Positions 1 to 7,398 are shown, counted from the first letter of the stretch. The stretch: 14,732 bases of DNA from Bacteroidota bacterium (GCA_020631675.1 JAHDGT010000061.1:1-14732), one strand, 5' to 3'. Translations and numbers: made by a program. The notes: generated from the sequence alone by a model not told the origin.

Positions 1-175
1 CAGCAGGCAGCAGTTGAATTTTAACGGATAGCCCGGTTAGCGCAGTGAAAGGCTGCGTTTTTTGATTTTAGGCACTATTTGTCCGTACAGACGTTGCATG
101 CAACGTCTCTACTTGTGCTTGACAAAAATCATAGTCGATCGCTGTAACGCAGGCTTTTATTGCGCTAACGCACCC
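1..175 (+). repeat. Composite intergenic repeat, copy 1
   Basis: This is an intergenic element built from separable blocks. Block A (1-57) contains AACGGATAGCCCGGT followed by CGCAGTGAAAG and matches 8542-8598 at 50 of 57 positions by my hand alignment. Block B (85-112) is centred on a perfect 20-nt palindrome, AGACGTTGCATGCAACGTCT (89-108), flanked by GTAC and CTAC. Block C (149-175) contains GGCTTTTATTGCG and matches 8675-8701 at 24 of 27 positions. Block C ends 2 nt before the stop codon of the minus-strand permease gene. The element may begin left of the window, because the copy near 8500 is preceded by a long hairpin. It has no coding potential. It resembles REP/MITE-like intergenic repeats, but the family is not identified here. 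Confidence 0.75.
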
Positions 176-177
176 GC

Positions 178-1230
178 TTAGTCGTAACTCACCCTTGGGT
201 CCAGCCAGCCATACAGCACGTCTACCAAGATATTGATACTGACAAACAGGACGGCCGCGAATAAGATAGAACCCATTGCCACGGGTAGATCCAGATTATT
301 CAAAGCATTGATGGTTTCATAGCCCAAGCCCTTGAAATCAAAGACGATCTCGATGAAATAGGCACCTGCTAAGATAGCGGCTAACCAGCCTGAGATAGCT
401 GTAACTACTGGATTCAAGGCATTTCTGAGTGCGTGTTTCAGCACTACTATTCTATTGCTGACGCCTTTCGCCTTAGCCGTTCTGATATAATCTTGGGATA
501 AGGTCTCCAGCATCGTACTTCTGGTCAATTGTACGATGATCGCGAGCGGGCGGATGCCCAAGGCTATGGTTGGCAGGATCAGATTTTTCCACTGGGTGAT
601 GGGATCGCCGTACATATCTGTTGAAAACAGATCGCCGGTATAGTTCAGACCGGTGTAATCTCTTAGCCAATAGCCGAAAACCAGGGCCAGGATCATGCCT
701 GAAAAGTAGGACGGCTGGGAGATGCCTAAAATGCTACCTACTAAAATGGAACTATCGGTAAAACTGAATTGCCGCATCGCTGCCCAAACGCCTAGTAGAA
801 TGCCGAAGATTGTGGCGAAAATAATGGCCGACAAACCAAGTATGATCGTTTGTGGCAGGGCTTCCCGCAAGATTTCAGTGACCCTTTTTTTAGATTGGTA
901 TGATCTACCTAAATAGGGCGTTTTGAATACCAATGCGCGATCGCCCAGGGGCAGTATTTTGCTGTATCGGTATTCTGATTTATTCTCGGGTGTATCTTGG
1001 TAGATGGATATGGGCGAAACATCATTCAAGTAATGTAATAAGCGCACCCCTAATGGCAGATCCAAACCCAGGTCTTTTCGCACCGCTTCCATGGTCGCGA
1101 TATCGGTGCGTTGACCTTGGGTAAGCCTTGCGGGGTCACCTAGCCCTTGTATCAGCAGGAAGACTAAAGCTACTACTGCGACCAGTACGGTAAATCCGTA
1201 GGCGATTTTCTTTATGACGTATCGGAGCAT
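178..1230 (-). CDS. ABC transporter permease, DppB/OppB type
   Basis: This is a 350-residue inner-membrane permease of the peptide/nickel ABC transporter family (binding-protein-dependent transport inner membrane component). An N-terminal helix at about residues 11-29 is followed by a roughly 95-residue periplasmic segment, then about five more helices (around 129-150, 164-188, 219-235, 275-298 and 316-340). The cytoplasmic EAA-type loop, which docks to the ATPase, is visible at about 248-270 (DYIRTAKAKG, then LKHALRNAL). The C-terminus ends in the family-typical LDPRVSYD. The ATG lies 2 nt after the stop of the upstream DoxX-like gene, so the two are probably co-transcribed. No DppC-like permease, ATPase or binding protein is visible nearby, and its partners may lie left of the window or elsewhere. 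The substrate cannot be told from the sequence. Confidence 0.9.
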   Translation of the reverse strand: MLRYVIKKIAYGFTVLVAVVALVFLLIQGLGDPARLTQGQRTDIATMEAVRKDLGLDLPLGVRLLHYLNDVSPISIYQDTPENKSEYRYSKILPLGDRALVFKTPYLGRSYQSKKRVTEILREALPQTIILGLSAIIFATIFGILLGVWAAMRQFSFTDSSILVGSILGISQPSYFSGMILALVFGYWLRDYTGLNYTGDLFSTDMYGDPITQWKNLILPTIALGIRPLAIIVQLTRSTMLETLSQDYIRTAKAKGVSNRIVVLKHALRNALNPVVTAISGWLAAILAGAYFIEIVFDFKGLGYETINALNNLDLPVAMGSILFAAVLFVSINILVDVLYGWLDPRVSYD

Positions 1231-1232
1231 TA

Positions 1233-2468
1233 TTACTTGATTCCGTGCTCTTGCTTGATCTTATCAAAAGAAGGCAAGTGCTTCGCATGCCATTTGTCGA
1301 TCAGGATACCGTCTTTGAGCAATACCATTCCCGGGTTGGCGCGAATCATCGTTTTGATCGGTGTGGCGTCTAAGATATAGAATTCGCATAAACCATCGAC
1401 TTTCGCATTCGCATCTTCTAATGGAGAAGCGGTAACACCGTAGCTGGGTATACCCACTGCTTTCGCCGCTTTTACTACACGCTTCACCTCACCAAAGCCG
1501 TCATTGTTCAGTTTTTTAACATTGTGCGCGGCCACGATGAACTGATAGCCCGGCATATTCAGTAAAGAGTCTGTGTGGTCCGTACCCTCATTATCGAACA
1601 AATAAAAGTCTTTCACCTTCGGTAATTCAGGCTCGCGGATAACCACAGAGCGTGTCTTTTCTTTATTGATCACCCAGGCTTTATCCTCCCACATCTTTTT
1701 CGACATATAGTCTTCGCTGCTCACTTCTTTGCTTTGATCACCATTGACCAGGGTATAGAAGGTTTGTGTTTCACCTGGATCGAGTCCTTCGGTGCTTCTG
1801 CCTTCAATGACGTTAGTACCTATTTTATAGGCTCTGAAATCTTTTATGGGCAGGTTATAGTAATTGCGTAAACTGAAGGCTAACGATCCCACGATGAAAA
1901 GACCGAGTAAAGTCAATGAAGGGATACGTTTTAAAACCAGTTTCACATGATCGCGGAAATAAATGACCATGAAGACCACGATGGTCAAGAAAATATCTTT
2001 CATGAAAGACTCAAAGGGCTTGAGCTTCACAAAATCACCGAAGCAACCGCAGTCGGTAACCTTACCTGTTAAGTGAGAAAAACCGGTAAGCACCGTAAAG
2101 AAAAGTACTAAACCCGCATATAACCATAAAGTGGTATTGCGCAGGGTTCCTAAAATCAGAGAAACCCCTAGTGCTATTTCCAAAACGATCATGAAAATAG
2201 AAATGGGTAATGCCAAGCTGGCACATAGATCCCATAAAGGTGTCAAGAAACCGATGTATTCTGTGAAAATGGTGAAATACTCCTCCATTTTAATAGCCGT
2301 ACCAATAGGGTCTATGGCTTTGACCACACCAGAAAACACAAAGTAAGTACCTAAGAAATTGCGCAGATAATGTACCGCCCAGTTGTCAGGACGCTTCAAT
2401 AGACCACTGATGATGGTTACACCAATCGCCAAAAGCGCAATAAGTCCGGTTAAAGAAAAAACATTCAT
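1233..2468 (-). CDS. DoxX/MauE-like membrane protein with thioredoxin-like C-terminus (BT_3928 type)
   Basis: This 411-residue protein starts at an ATG with a strongly hydrophobic N-terminus. The first half (about 1-200) has several predicted membrane helices in a DoxX/MauE-like arrangement, including a short CGCFG motif at residues 140-144 after a helix. That motif is typical of the MauE/DoxX-type redox-associated membrane family. The C-terminal part (about 285-411) looks like a periplasmic thioredoxin-like fold (FYLFDNEGTDH, then FIVAAHN, then ANPGMVLLKDG with a plausible cis-Pro) but has no CXXC pair of its own. In Bacteroidota this family is commonly found next to DUF1599 and folP, as here. 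Its biochemical role is not established, and a role in envelope thiol chemistry is inference. It lies 49 nt downstream of the DUF1599 gene and 2 nt upstream of the permease gene. Confidence 0.85.
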   Translation of the reverse strand: MNVFSLTGLIALLAIGVTIISGLLKRPDNWAVHYLRNFLGTYFVFSGVVKAIDPIGTAIKMEEYFTIFTEYIGFLTPLWDLCASLALPISIFMIVLEIALGVSLILGTLRNTTLWLYAGLVLFFTVLTGFSHLTGKVTDCGCFGDFVKLKPFESFMKDIFLTIVVFMVIYFRDHVKLVLKRIPSLTLLGLFIVGSLAFSLRNYYNLPIKDFRAYKIGTNVIEGRSTEGLDPGETQTFYTLVNGDQSKEVSSEDYMSKKMWEDKAWVINKEKTRSVVIREPELPKVKDFYLFDNEGTDHTDSLLNMPGYQFIVAAHNVKKLNNDGFGEVKRVVKAAKAVGIPSYGVTASPLEDANAKVDGLCEFYILDATPIKTMIRANPGMVLLKDGILIDKWHAKHLPSFDKIKQEHGIK

Positions 2469-2517
2469 ATAGTTCTAAATTTTTCGTCTCTTGAATACTC
2501 TTTTACTCTGAGGTAGT

Positions 2518-3096
2518 TTAAAGTTTTTCATCTGCCATACCAGACTGAATCAATGCGAATACGGCATAGTTCAGTATATCACAATAGCCGCTATCGATAC
2601 CTTCTGATATCAAGGTCTTTCCAGCATTATCCTCTATCTGCTTTATTCTAAGCAGCTTCATGAGGATCAGATCGGTAAAAGAACTTACCCGCATACTCCG
2701 CCAGGCATCACCATAATCATGGTTTTTTTGCACCAATAACTCACGCACTATTGCCAACTTCTCATCATACAGTCTCAGTGCTTCCGCATGCCCTAACTCT
2801 AATTCTTGCTCCCCCAGTTCCAAGCTTTTATTCTCGCTGGCAAAATCCAGTTGTATCAGTGCCATTAAGCAGTAGTTGGCCATACCGATGAATTCTGACT
2901 GCGGATCTTCGTTCACCTTTTGTGTACCTTTATCTTCAATGGTTCGCACACGCTGTGCTTTGATGAATATTTGATCTGTTAGCGAGGCAGGACGTAATAT
3001 ACGCCATGCCGTACCATAGTCTTTGGTCTTTTTATCAAAGATCGTTCGACATTTCCCGATCACGGTATCAAATTGCTGTAAAGTATCTGCTGCCAT
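2518..3096 (-). CDS. DUF1599 family protein with two internal repeats
   Basis: This 192-residue soluble protein consists of two copies of one helical module. The first copy has KCRTIFDKKTKDYGTAWR followed by SLTDQIFIKAQRVRTIED. The second has VRELLVQKNHDYGDAWR followed by SFTDLILMKLLRIKQIED. Both copies keep the DYGxAWR and TDxIxxKxxRxxxIED signatures. These match DUF1599, which is widespread in Bacteroidota and has no established reaction that I can assert. I chose the ATG at 3096 (MAADTLQQFD) because it fits the family start. An upstream in-frame ATG at 3153 would add 19 residues, but it would run through the inverted repeat at 3119-3144 and the probable divergent promoter. It is the first gene of a probable operon with the DoxX-like and permease genes and is divergent from folP. 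Confidence 0.85.
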   Translation of the reverse strand: MAADTLQQFDTVIGKCRTIFDKKTKDYGTAWRILRPASLTDQIFIKAQRVRTIEDKGTQKVNEDPQSEFIGMANYCLMALIQLDFASENKSLELGEQELELGHAEALRLYDEKLAIVRELLVQKNHDYGDAWRSMRVSSFTDLILMKLLRIKQIEDNAGKTLISEGIDSGYCDILNYAVFALIQSGMADEKL

Positions 3097-3118
3097 TGTT
3101 TTCACACACGAAGATAAA

Positions 3119-3144
3119 CCTTTAACTAAACAATTAGTTAAAGG
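3119..3144. promoter_or_regulatory. Perfect inverted repeat in the folP/DUF1599 divergent intergenic region
   Basis: CCTTTAACTAA and TTAGTTAAAGG form perfect 11-bp arms around an ACAA spacer. The site sits 22 nt before the chosen DUF1599 start and 48 nt before the folP ATG. Its position and dyad symmetry suggest an operator for a dimeric regulator acting on one or both promoters. A hairpin in an RNA leader is the alternative. No regulator gene is adjacent. I could not place convincing Bacteroidota -33/-7 boxes around it. Confidence 0.5.
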
Positions 3145-3192
3145 CGGATTCATTTTAACACTATTTATCCCAACGAAAAGGATTCGCTCGAA

Positions 3193-4065
3193 ATGTCGCC
3201 TAAAAATACGTTATTGACTCCAAACCTCACCCTCAACTGCAAGGGAATATTGGTAGACTTGACGCAGCCATTGGTAATGGGTATCTTGAATGTTACTCCT
3301 GACTCCTTTTTTGATGGTGGCAAACATAACCAATTGGATGCTGCTTTGAACAAAGCGGAGTCGATGATCAATGCTGGTGCGGATATTCTGGATATTGGCG
3401 GTATGTCGTCAAGACCGGGTGCTGAGGTATTAACTCCTGAAGAGGAATGTGAACGGGTATTACCTATCATCAGGGGCATACATCAGACCTGGCCGGATCA
3501 GATCATGAGTATTGATACGGTACATGCTAAAGTAGCAAAAGCAGCTATTGAGTCCGGCGCGCATATCGTTAATGATATCAGTGCAGGCAGTATTGACCCT
3601 TTACTGCTTCCTACAGTTGCCGCATTGAATGTGCCTTATATATTAATGCATATGCGTGGTCAGCCTGATTCTATGCAACAAGAAGCCGCACAACTGGATA
3701 AGGATCATGACATCATTGAAGAACTGCTCCACTTTTTCACCCGCCAGTTAGAAAGCTGTCAAAAATTGGGCATCAAAGATGTGATCATTGACTTAGGCTT
3801 TGGTTTTGGCAAGCGTTTGGAAGATAATTATCTATTATTGCGAAGGATGAAAGAATTTCAGCTTTTCCAACGACCAATACTTGTGGGTACTTCTCGGAAA
3901 AGCATGATCTATAAACTACTTGATAAGCGACCTGATGGTGCTTTGAACGGAACTACTATCACCCATGTGCTAGCCCTACAGAACGGAGCGAGCATTTTGC
4001 GTGTTCATGATGTAGAAGAAGCGAAAGAGTGTGTTAAAATATTAAACTACCTAGCTGACCTATAA
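3193..4065 (+). CDS. folP: Dihydropteroate synthase
   Basis: This 290-residue cytoplasmic enzyme of folate synthesis joins p-aminobenzoate to 6-hydroxymethyl-7,8-dihydropterin pyrophosphate to make dihydropteroate. It shows the whole family set in order: MGILNVTPDSFFDGG (29-43), DIGGMSSRPGA (67-77), SIDT (106-109), ND (127-128), MHMRG (152-156), DLGFGFGK (200-207), GTSRKS (232-237, which binds the pterin and sulfonamide region) and RVHDV near the C-terminus. The length is normal. The ATG at 3193 is the only sensible start and leaves about 25 residues before the first motif. The stop is followed at once by a second in-frame TAA. The cdaA start codon comes 9 nt later, so the pair is almost certainly co-transcribed, an order often seen in Bacteroidota. 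Confidence 0.97.
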   Translation: MSPKNTLLTPNLTLNCKGILVDLTQPLVMGILNVTPDSFFDGGKHNQLDAALNKAESMINAGADILDIGGMSSRPGAEVLTPEEECERVLPIIRGIHQTWPDQIMSIDTVHAKVAKAAIESGAHIVNDISAGSIDPLLLPTVAALNVPYILMHMRGQPDSMQQEAAQLDKDHDIIEELLHFFTRQLESCQKLGIKDVIIDLGFGFGKRLEDNYLLLRRMKEFQLFQRPILVGTSRKSMIYKLLDKRPDGALNGTTITHVLALQNGASILRVHDVEEAKECVKILNYLADL

Positions 4066-4074
4066 TAAAATAAT

Positions 4075-5019
4075 TTGCTCTTAAAGATCGAAATAGGGTT
4101 TTTAGATATTGGCTTCTGGGATGTGATTGACATTGTCCTGGTGGCGATTTTATTCTATCAGTTGTATAAACTGCTTAGGGGCAGCCTTGCCTTTACCATT
4201 CTTATTGGTTTACTACTGGTTTACCTGACTACTAAAATTGTTGAGGTACTGAACATGACCATGCTCAGTGCGGTTTTAGGCGAGTTCGTAGGTACGGGCT
4301 TTATTCTATTGGCCATCGTATTTCAAAAGGAAATACGCCGCTTTCTATTCTATATTGGCCGTTCAAGTGGCATAGGGGAAGAAAGCATTTTACATAGACT
4401 ACTCAAAAAAGATAATACAGACCGATCAGAATGGAAACCATTGATCAATGATTTAGCACGAGTCATCAATCAAATGAGTGCGACCAGTACGGGTAGCTTA
4501 ATGGTATTCGTCAATGAAAGTGAACAGAGCTTTTTCCTTGACAATGGGACAGAACTCAATGCTAATATCTCCGGTAAACTGATAGAAACGATTTTCAACA
4601 AAACCACACCTCTTCATGATGGGGCCATGGTGATCCGCAACAATAAAATAATAGCAGCAGGTTGCGTATTGCCAGTGACCGAAAACCAAGATATTAAAGG
4701 GAGTCTCGGGATGCGACATCGTGCCGCATTGGGCATCTCAGAGGAAATAGATGCTCATGTTCTCGTCGTTTCAGAAGAGACGGGCGCCATATCATACGCT
4801 CATAAGGGAGATTTGAGTTATAATATCAGCAGTGCTAAATTAATGGATTATTTGAAAATCATTTATGAAATAAAAAAAGTCGACAAAGCAAAAGTCTTAA
4901 TCCAAGCTAACAATAATGAACGCAATGAACAAAAAAAGACGTCGCCGCCGAAAGCGCAGGATGGCAAAAAAGCAGCGAAGAAGCAGCCGTCAAATAATAA
5001 AACGACGGAGATAAAATAA
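4075..5019 (+). CDS. cdaA: Membrane diadenylate cyclase CdaA, TTG start
   Basis: This 314-residue enzyme makes cyclic di-AMP from two ATP at the inner membrane. Three hydrophobic helices lie at about 15-34, 38-56 and 63-84. A linker and the DAC (DisA_N) domain follow at about 105-265. Catalytic motifs are intact: HDGAMVI with DGA at 182-184, and GMRHRAALG with RHR at 214-216. The start is TTG at 4075, because no ATG or GTG is suitably placed and the encoded N-terminus (IEIGFLDIGFWDVIDI) fits the family from its first residues. After about residue 270 there is a roughly 40-residue, Lys/Gln/Asn-rich, probably disordered tail that looks longer than in most CdaA proteins I know. It follows folP by 9 nt. 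No CdaR/YbbR-like partner gene is adjacent. Confidence 0.95.
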   Translation: MLLKIEIGFLDIGFWDVIDIVLVAILFYQLYKLLRGSLAFTILIGLLLVYLTTKIVEVLNMTMLSAVLGEFVGTGFILLAIVFQKEIRRFLFYIGRSSGIGEESILHRLLKKDNTDRSEWKPLINDLARVINQMSATSTGSLMVFVNESEQSFFLDNGTELNANISGKLIETIFNKTTPLHDGAMVIRNNKIIAAGCVLPVTENQDIKGSLGMRHRAALGISEEIDAHVLVVSEETGAISYAHKGDLSYNISSAKLMDYLKIIYEIKKVDKAKVLIQANNNERNEQKKTSPPKAQDGKKAAKKQPSNNKTTEIK

Positions 5020-5024
5020 AATAA

Positions 5025-5057
5025 GGCGATGACCAACCTACTAAGTCGACCATCGCC
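5025..5057 (-). terminator. Probable terminator between convergent genes
   Basis: GGCGATG (5025-5031) pairs with CATCGCC (5051-5057) across a 19-nt loop. Read on the minus strand, the hairpin is followed by a T-rich tract (TTATTTTATTTTATC) and lies 34 nt past the stop of the TPR lipoprotein gene, so it probably terminates that transcript. On the plus strand it begins 5 nt after the cdaA stop but has a weaker T tract, so it may work in both directions. The stem is short and the loop long, which lowers confidence. Confidence 0.45.
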
Positions 5058-5090
5058 ATATAATACTTTGTTTTGGTACCTATAAGGGTT

Positions 5091-5741
5091 CTATTTAGCA
5101 GCTCCCTTCACCATATCCGCCTTACGCACTACTTTTCCTTTGCTGTCGGTAGTCAAATTCGGCTTTTGCTTGCCGATCTTACCGTCATTCTTGCTCTTCT
5201 GTTCCTCAAAACGCTTGATGATCTCTTCGGGCGGTGTACCCAAATTATCAAAAGAGAACTTCACACTCTCATATAATTCATGCTTAGGGTACTTTTCTAA
5301 AAATTGCGCATATAATTCCTTCGCCTTTGTCGTATTCTTCAGATCGTTTTCATAGGTAAAACCGATCAGGAAAAGGCTATGCGGCACTTTCTCATAATCC
5401 GGATAATCTTTGATGATGCGCTCATAGGTCGTGATCGCGTTCTTATGGTCGCGAATAGAACGGTGAATCTCCGCCGCTTTGAATAAATACTCTGGCGTCT
5501 TCCCATCTTTAGGGTTAGCTGCCGCATATTTATTATAGGAATCAATAACCGCGACCGCTTTAGACTTATCAAAGGTCAGCTGCTTACTATCGCCGTACAA
5601 ATCTTTCTCTGCTTTATCAATCGCAGTTTGTAAAGACGAAGCGGAAGCACCTGAACCGCTTCCTCCCTCACTATTGCATCCTAAGAAACAACAACTTGCG
5701 GTAATGAGGCATATTACGATAACAGTAGGTAATGATCTCAT
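5091..5741 (-). CDS. TPR-containing lipoprotein
   Basis: This 216-residue lipoprotein starts at the ATG at 5741. From there an SPII signal peptide reads MRSLPTVIVICLITASCCFLGC, in three parts: a short basic start, a hydrophobic core, and an FLGC lipobox with the acylated Cys at residue 22. Longer starts at non-ATG codons up to 5831 would bury this signal. After a Gly/Ser-rich linker come TPR-like helices (EYLFKAAEIHRSIRDHKNA, then ITTYERIIKDYPDYEKVP and KAKELYAQFLEKYPKHE), reminiscent of YbgF/BamD-type outer-membrane scaffolds. The last 50 residues are Lys-rich. It probably sits in the outer or inner membrane facing the periplasm and holds protein partners, but none can be named. It follows the FKBP-like gene by 106 nt and may have its own promoter. 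Confidence 0.85.
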   Translation of the reverse strand: MRSLPTVIVICLITASCCFLGCNSEGGSGSGASASSLQTAIDKAEKDLYGDSKQLTFDKSKAVAVIDSYNKYAAANPKDGKTPEYLFKAAEIHRSIRDHKNAITTYERIIKDYPDYEKVPHSLFLIGFTYENDLKNTTKAKELYAQFLEKYPKHELYESVKFSFDNLGTPPEEIIKRFEEQKSKNDGKIGKQKPNLTTDSKGKVVRKADMVKGAAK

Positions 5742-5767
5742 GGGACAATCGAATTGAATTGGGTGAA

Positions 5768-5816
5768 GTTTTGAGCGTCTTACTACACTCAAAACAATTT
5801 GTGCAACGCAAAAATA
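5768..5816 (-). promoter_or_regulatory. Leader hairpin and possible -7 box upstream of the TPR lipoprotein
   Basis: On the minus strand TATTTTTG (5809-5816) matches the Bacteroidota -7 consensus TAnnTTTG. No good -33 TTTG is spaced correctly upstream. Between it and the start codon lies an inverted repeat, GTTTTGAGTG (5786-5795) with CGCTCAAAAC (5768-5777). The arms are 10 bp with one G-U-compatible position and an 8-nt loop. No T tract follows, so it is not a classical terminator. It could be a 5' leader stem or an operator. Confidence 0.3.
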
Positions 5817-5847
5817 CGAGATCAGCCGCAATCTTATACTATTTACA

Positions 5848-6738
5848 CTATCGCGCTTCTAACACTTCCACCTCATAACTTAAACTCGACCCACATCTTA
5901 AGTTAGAAATGTTTTCTGGTTCAAAATGTAAAGTAGCAGGAATCATAAAGCGAGACTTCTCTCCCCTACGCATTCCCTTCAAAGCCTGCTGCACACCAAC
6001 AAGGGATTTTTGTGCCCTCACCCATACCGTATCTTTTTCGCTCGAAGCTACTGTAGATGTTCTCCGAGCATGCTGTTTCAAGTCATAAATAACATAATAA
6101 CTGTCCACATCATTCAGTACTTCCCCCTCCCCTTCTTTCAAGATTTTCTTGTATATGCCAAAAGTATCGCGAACAGCTTCTTTCCAATCACTCTTTCGCT
6201 TTTTCATGATCCGCTGCAAATTCGCTTCATCGGTTTTCAAGCGCTTGCGTAGTAAAGACTGCCTGCTGTGTATCTGCTCTTCTTGAGAGGAGATACGCAC
6301 TAATTTGAAATCACATCGCACATCGTCCCCCTGCTTCAAATAAGGCAGCAAATTAGTGTATAAGCTGGTAGCGGGAATCCTGAATGTAGCACTATCCCCC
6401 GCCGTTAATTCCAATAAGCCTTTCCCTAATAAGCCTCTGAAAAAACGATCATCATACACCAGACTTACAGGTACGCCTTGCTCAAAATTTGAATAGTATA
6501 CACTATCTGATGGCGTAGCGTATTGAAAATTGAAATACAGGAGGTCTCCCTGTTTAATGGACGGACCCTCATTTTCCGTATGTTTCACAAAAGACGGTCG
6601 GTCCTTGTCTCTAACTTCTTTATTAGCCGTCTTTGTTGTCGAGTCACCATTCGTAGCAGACTCTTGTGCACAGCCTACAACACACAATAGCCCTATAAAG
6701 AGGGCTACTCCCCAAAGTCTCAACAAATATTTTCTCAT
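5848..6738 (-). CDS. Lipoprotein with two FKBP-like peptidyl-prolyl isomerase domains
   Basis: This 296-residue lipoprotein starts at the ATG at 6738. An SPII signal peptide ends in the CVVGC lipobox (acylated Cys at residue 23), followed by a Ser/Thr-rich linker. Two FKBP-type domains can be seen. The first (about 58-150) has GDLLYFNFQY, then FFRGLLGKGLLELTAGDSAT and FRIPATSLY. The second (about 190-296) has YKKILKEGEGEV, then LVGVQQALKGMRRGEKSRF, MIPATLHF and a closing YEVEVLEAR strand. Both keep the GLxxLxxGxxxxFxIPA core, but neither has the usual IPxxxAYG ending, so isomerase activity is doubtful and a chaperone or binding role is possible. A basic helical segment joins them. The gene begins 31 nt after coaE ends, which suggests one transcript. 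Confidence 0.8.
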   Translation of the reverse strand: MRKYLLRLWGVALFIGLLCVVGCAQESATNGDSTTKTANKEVRDKDRPSFVKHTENEGPSIKQGDLLYFNFQYATPSDSVYYSNFEQGVPVSLVYDDRFFRGLLGKGLLELTAGDSATFRIPATSLYTNLLPYLKQGDDVRCDFKLVRISSQEEQIHSRQSLLRKRLKTDEANLQRIMKKRKSDWKEAVRDTFGIYKKILKEGEGEVLNDVDSYYVIYDLKQHARRTSTVASSEKDTVWVRAQKSLVGVQQALKGMRRGEKSRFMIPATLHFEPENISNLRCGSSLSYEVEVLEAR

Positions 6739-6769
6739 AAATAGGAACATCAACATGATCGCCAAGATA

Positions 6770-7384
6770 CTACGAATCCAAATCACCCTTGATCATCTTG
6801 TGATGAATCTCTAAAACTTGTGGGATTAACAATTCCGTACCTTCATTATTGATCACGAAATCCGCCATTTCCATTTTTTTTTCTTCTTTCCATTGCTTGT
6901 CCATTCTCGCCCTCACCTGCTCAGCGGTCACCCCATCTCTTGATATGACTCTTCTCACCCTTTCCGCTTCAGATGCCGTTACAACGATCACTTTATCAAG
7001 CAACTTATAGGAACCACTCTCAAAAGTCAAAGCCGCCTCCCTCAGCAAATATGGCGCGTCCAAATGTCGCTGACCCCAAGCAATGCTATCCTTAAAAACC
7101 GCCGGATGCACCAGCGCTTCCAATGCCTTTAGCTCCGCCGCATCATTAAATACGATAGCTGCCAAAGCCGCCCTGTCCAATTCACCTTCCTTATAGATAG
7201 CCGCACCAAAACGAGCTTGAACCGCCGCCTTTAATTCCTCGTCTTCTCGCATTAAGCGTTTACCCGCATCATCCGCATAATACACCGGCACCCCCAAACA
7301 CGCGAACAGCCTGCTTACGGTGGTTTTCCCGCTTCCTATATTCCCTGTCAAACCTACGGTCAGGGGCATTTTGCTATTGCTCAT
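6770..7384 (-). CDS. coaE: Dephospho-CoA kinase
   Basis: This 204-residue cytoplasmic P-loop kinase catalyses the last step of CoA synthesis, phosphorylating the 3'-hydroxyl of the ribose of dephospho-CoA with ATP. The Walker A motif is GLTGNIGSGKTT near the N-terminus. It is followed by VPVYYADDAGKRLM (substrate Asp region), LEALVHPAVF, REAALTFESGSYKLLD with KVIVVTAS, a basic lid (RVRRVISRDG, then RARMDKQW) and ADFVINNEGT. I chose the ATG at 7384 (MSNSKMPLTVG), which gives normal length. A TTG at 7414 would add ten residues encoded by block C of a repeat, which is unlikely. The sequence just before the ATG is A-rich with no Shine-Dalgarno motif. It is probably the first gene of a unit with the FKBP-like lipoprotein. 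Confidence 0.95.
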   Translation of the reverse strand: MSNSKMPLTVGLTGNIGSGKTTVSRLFACLGVPVYYADDAGKRLMREDEELKAAVQARFGAAIYKEGELDRAALAAIVFNDAAELKALEALVHPAVFKDSIAWGQRHLDAPYLLREAALTFESGSYKLLDKVIVVTASEAERVRRVISRDGVTAEQVRARMDKQWKEEKKMEMADFVINNEGTELLIPQVLEIHHKMIKGDLDS

Positions 7385-7398
7385 ATTTTTTTCTTTTT

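Noticed and set aside
85..112. ACGTT palindrome as terminator of the permease operon
   Set aside because: It has no T tract on the minus strand after the stem, and it recurs as part of a repeat near an unrelated gene start.
3109..3116. Minus-strand TATCTTCG as a -7 box for the DUF1599 operon
   Set aside because: It has one mismatch to TAnnTTTG, no properly spaced -33 box, and would leave only a few bases before the start codon.
3097..3153. Longer DUF1599 start at 3153
   Set aside because: It would place the coding region across the inverted repeat and promoter space and add 19 residues before the family-typical start.
5742..5831. 30-residue N-terminal extension of the TPR lipoprotein
   Set aside because: It depends on a TTG start and would hide a clear SPII signal peptide that begins at the ATG at 5741.
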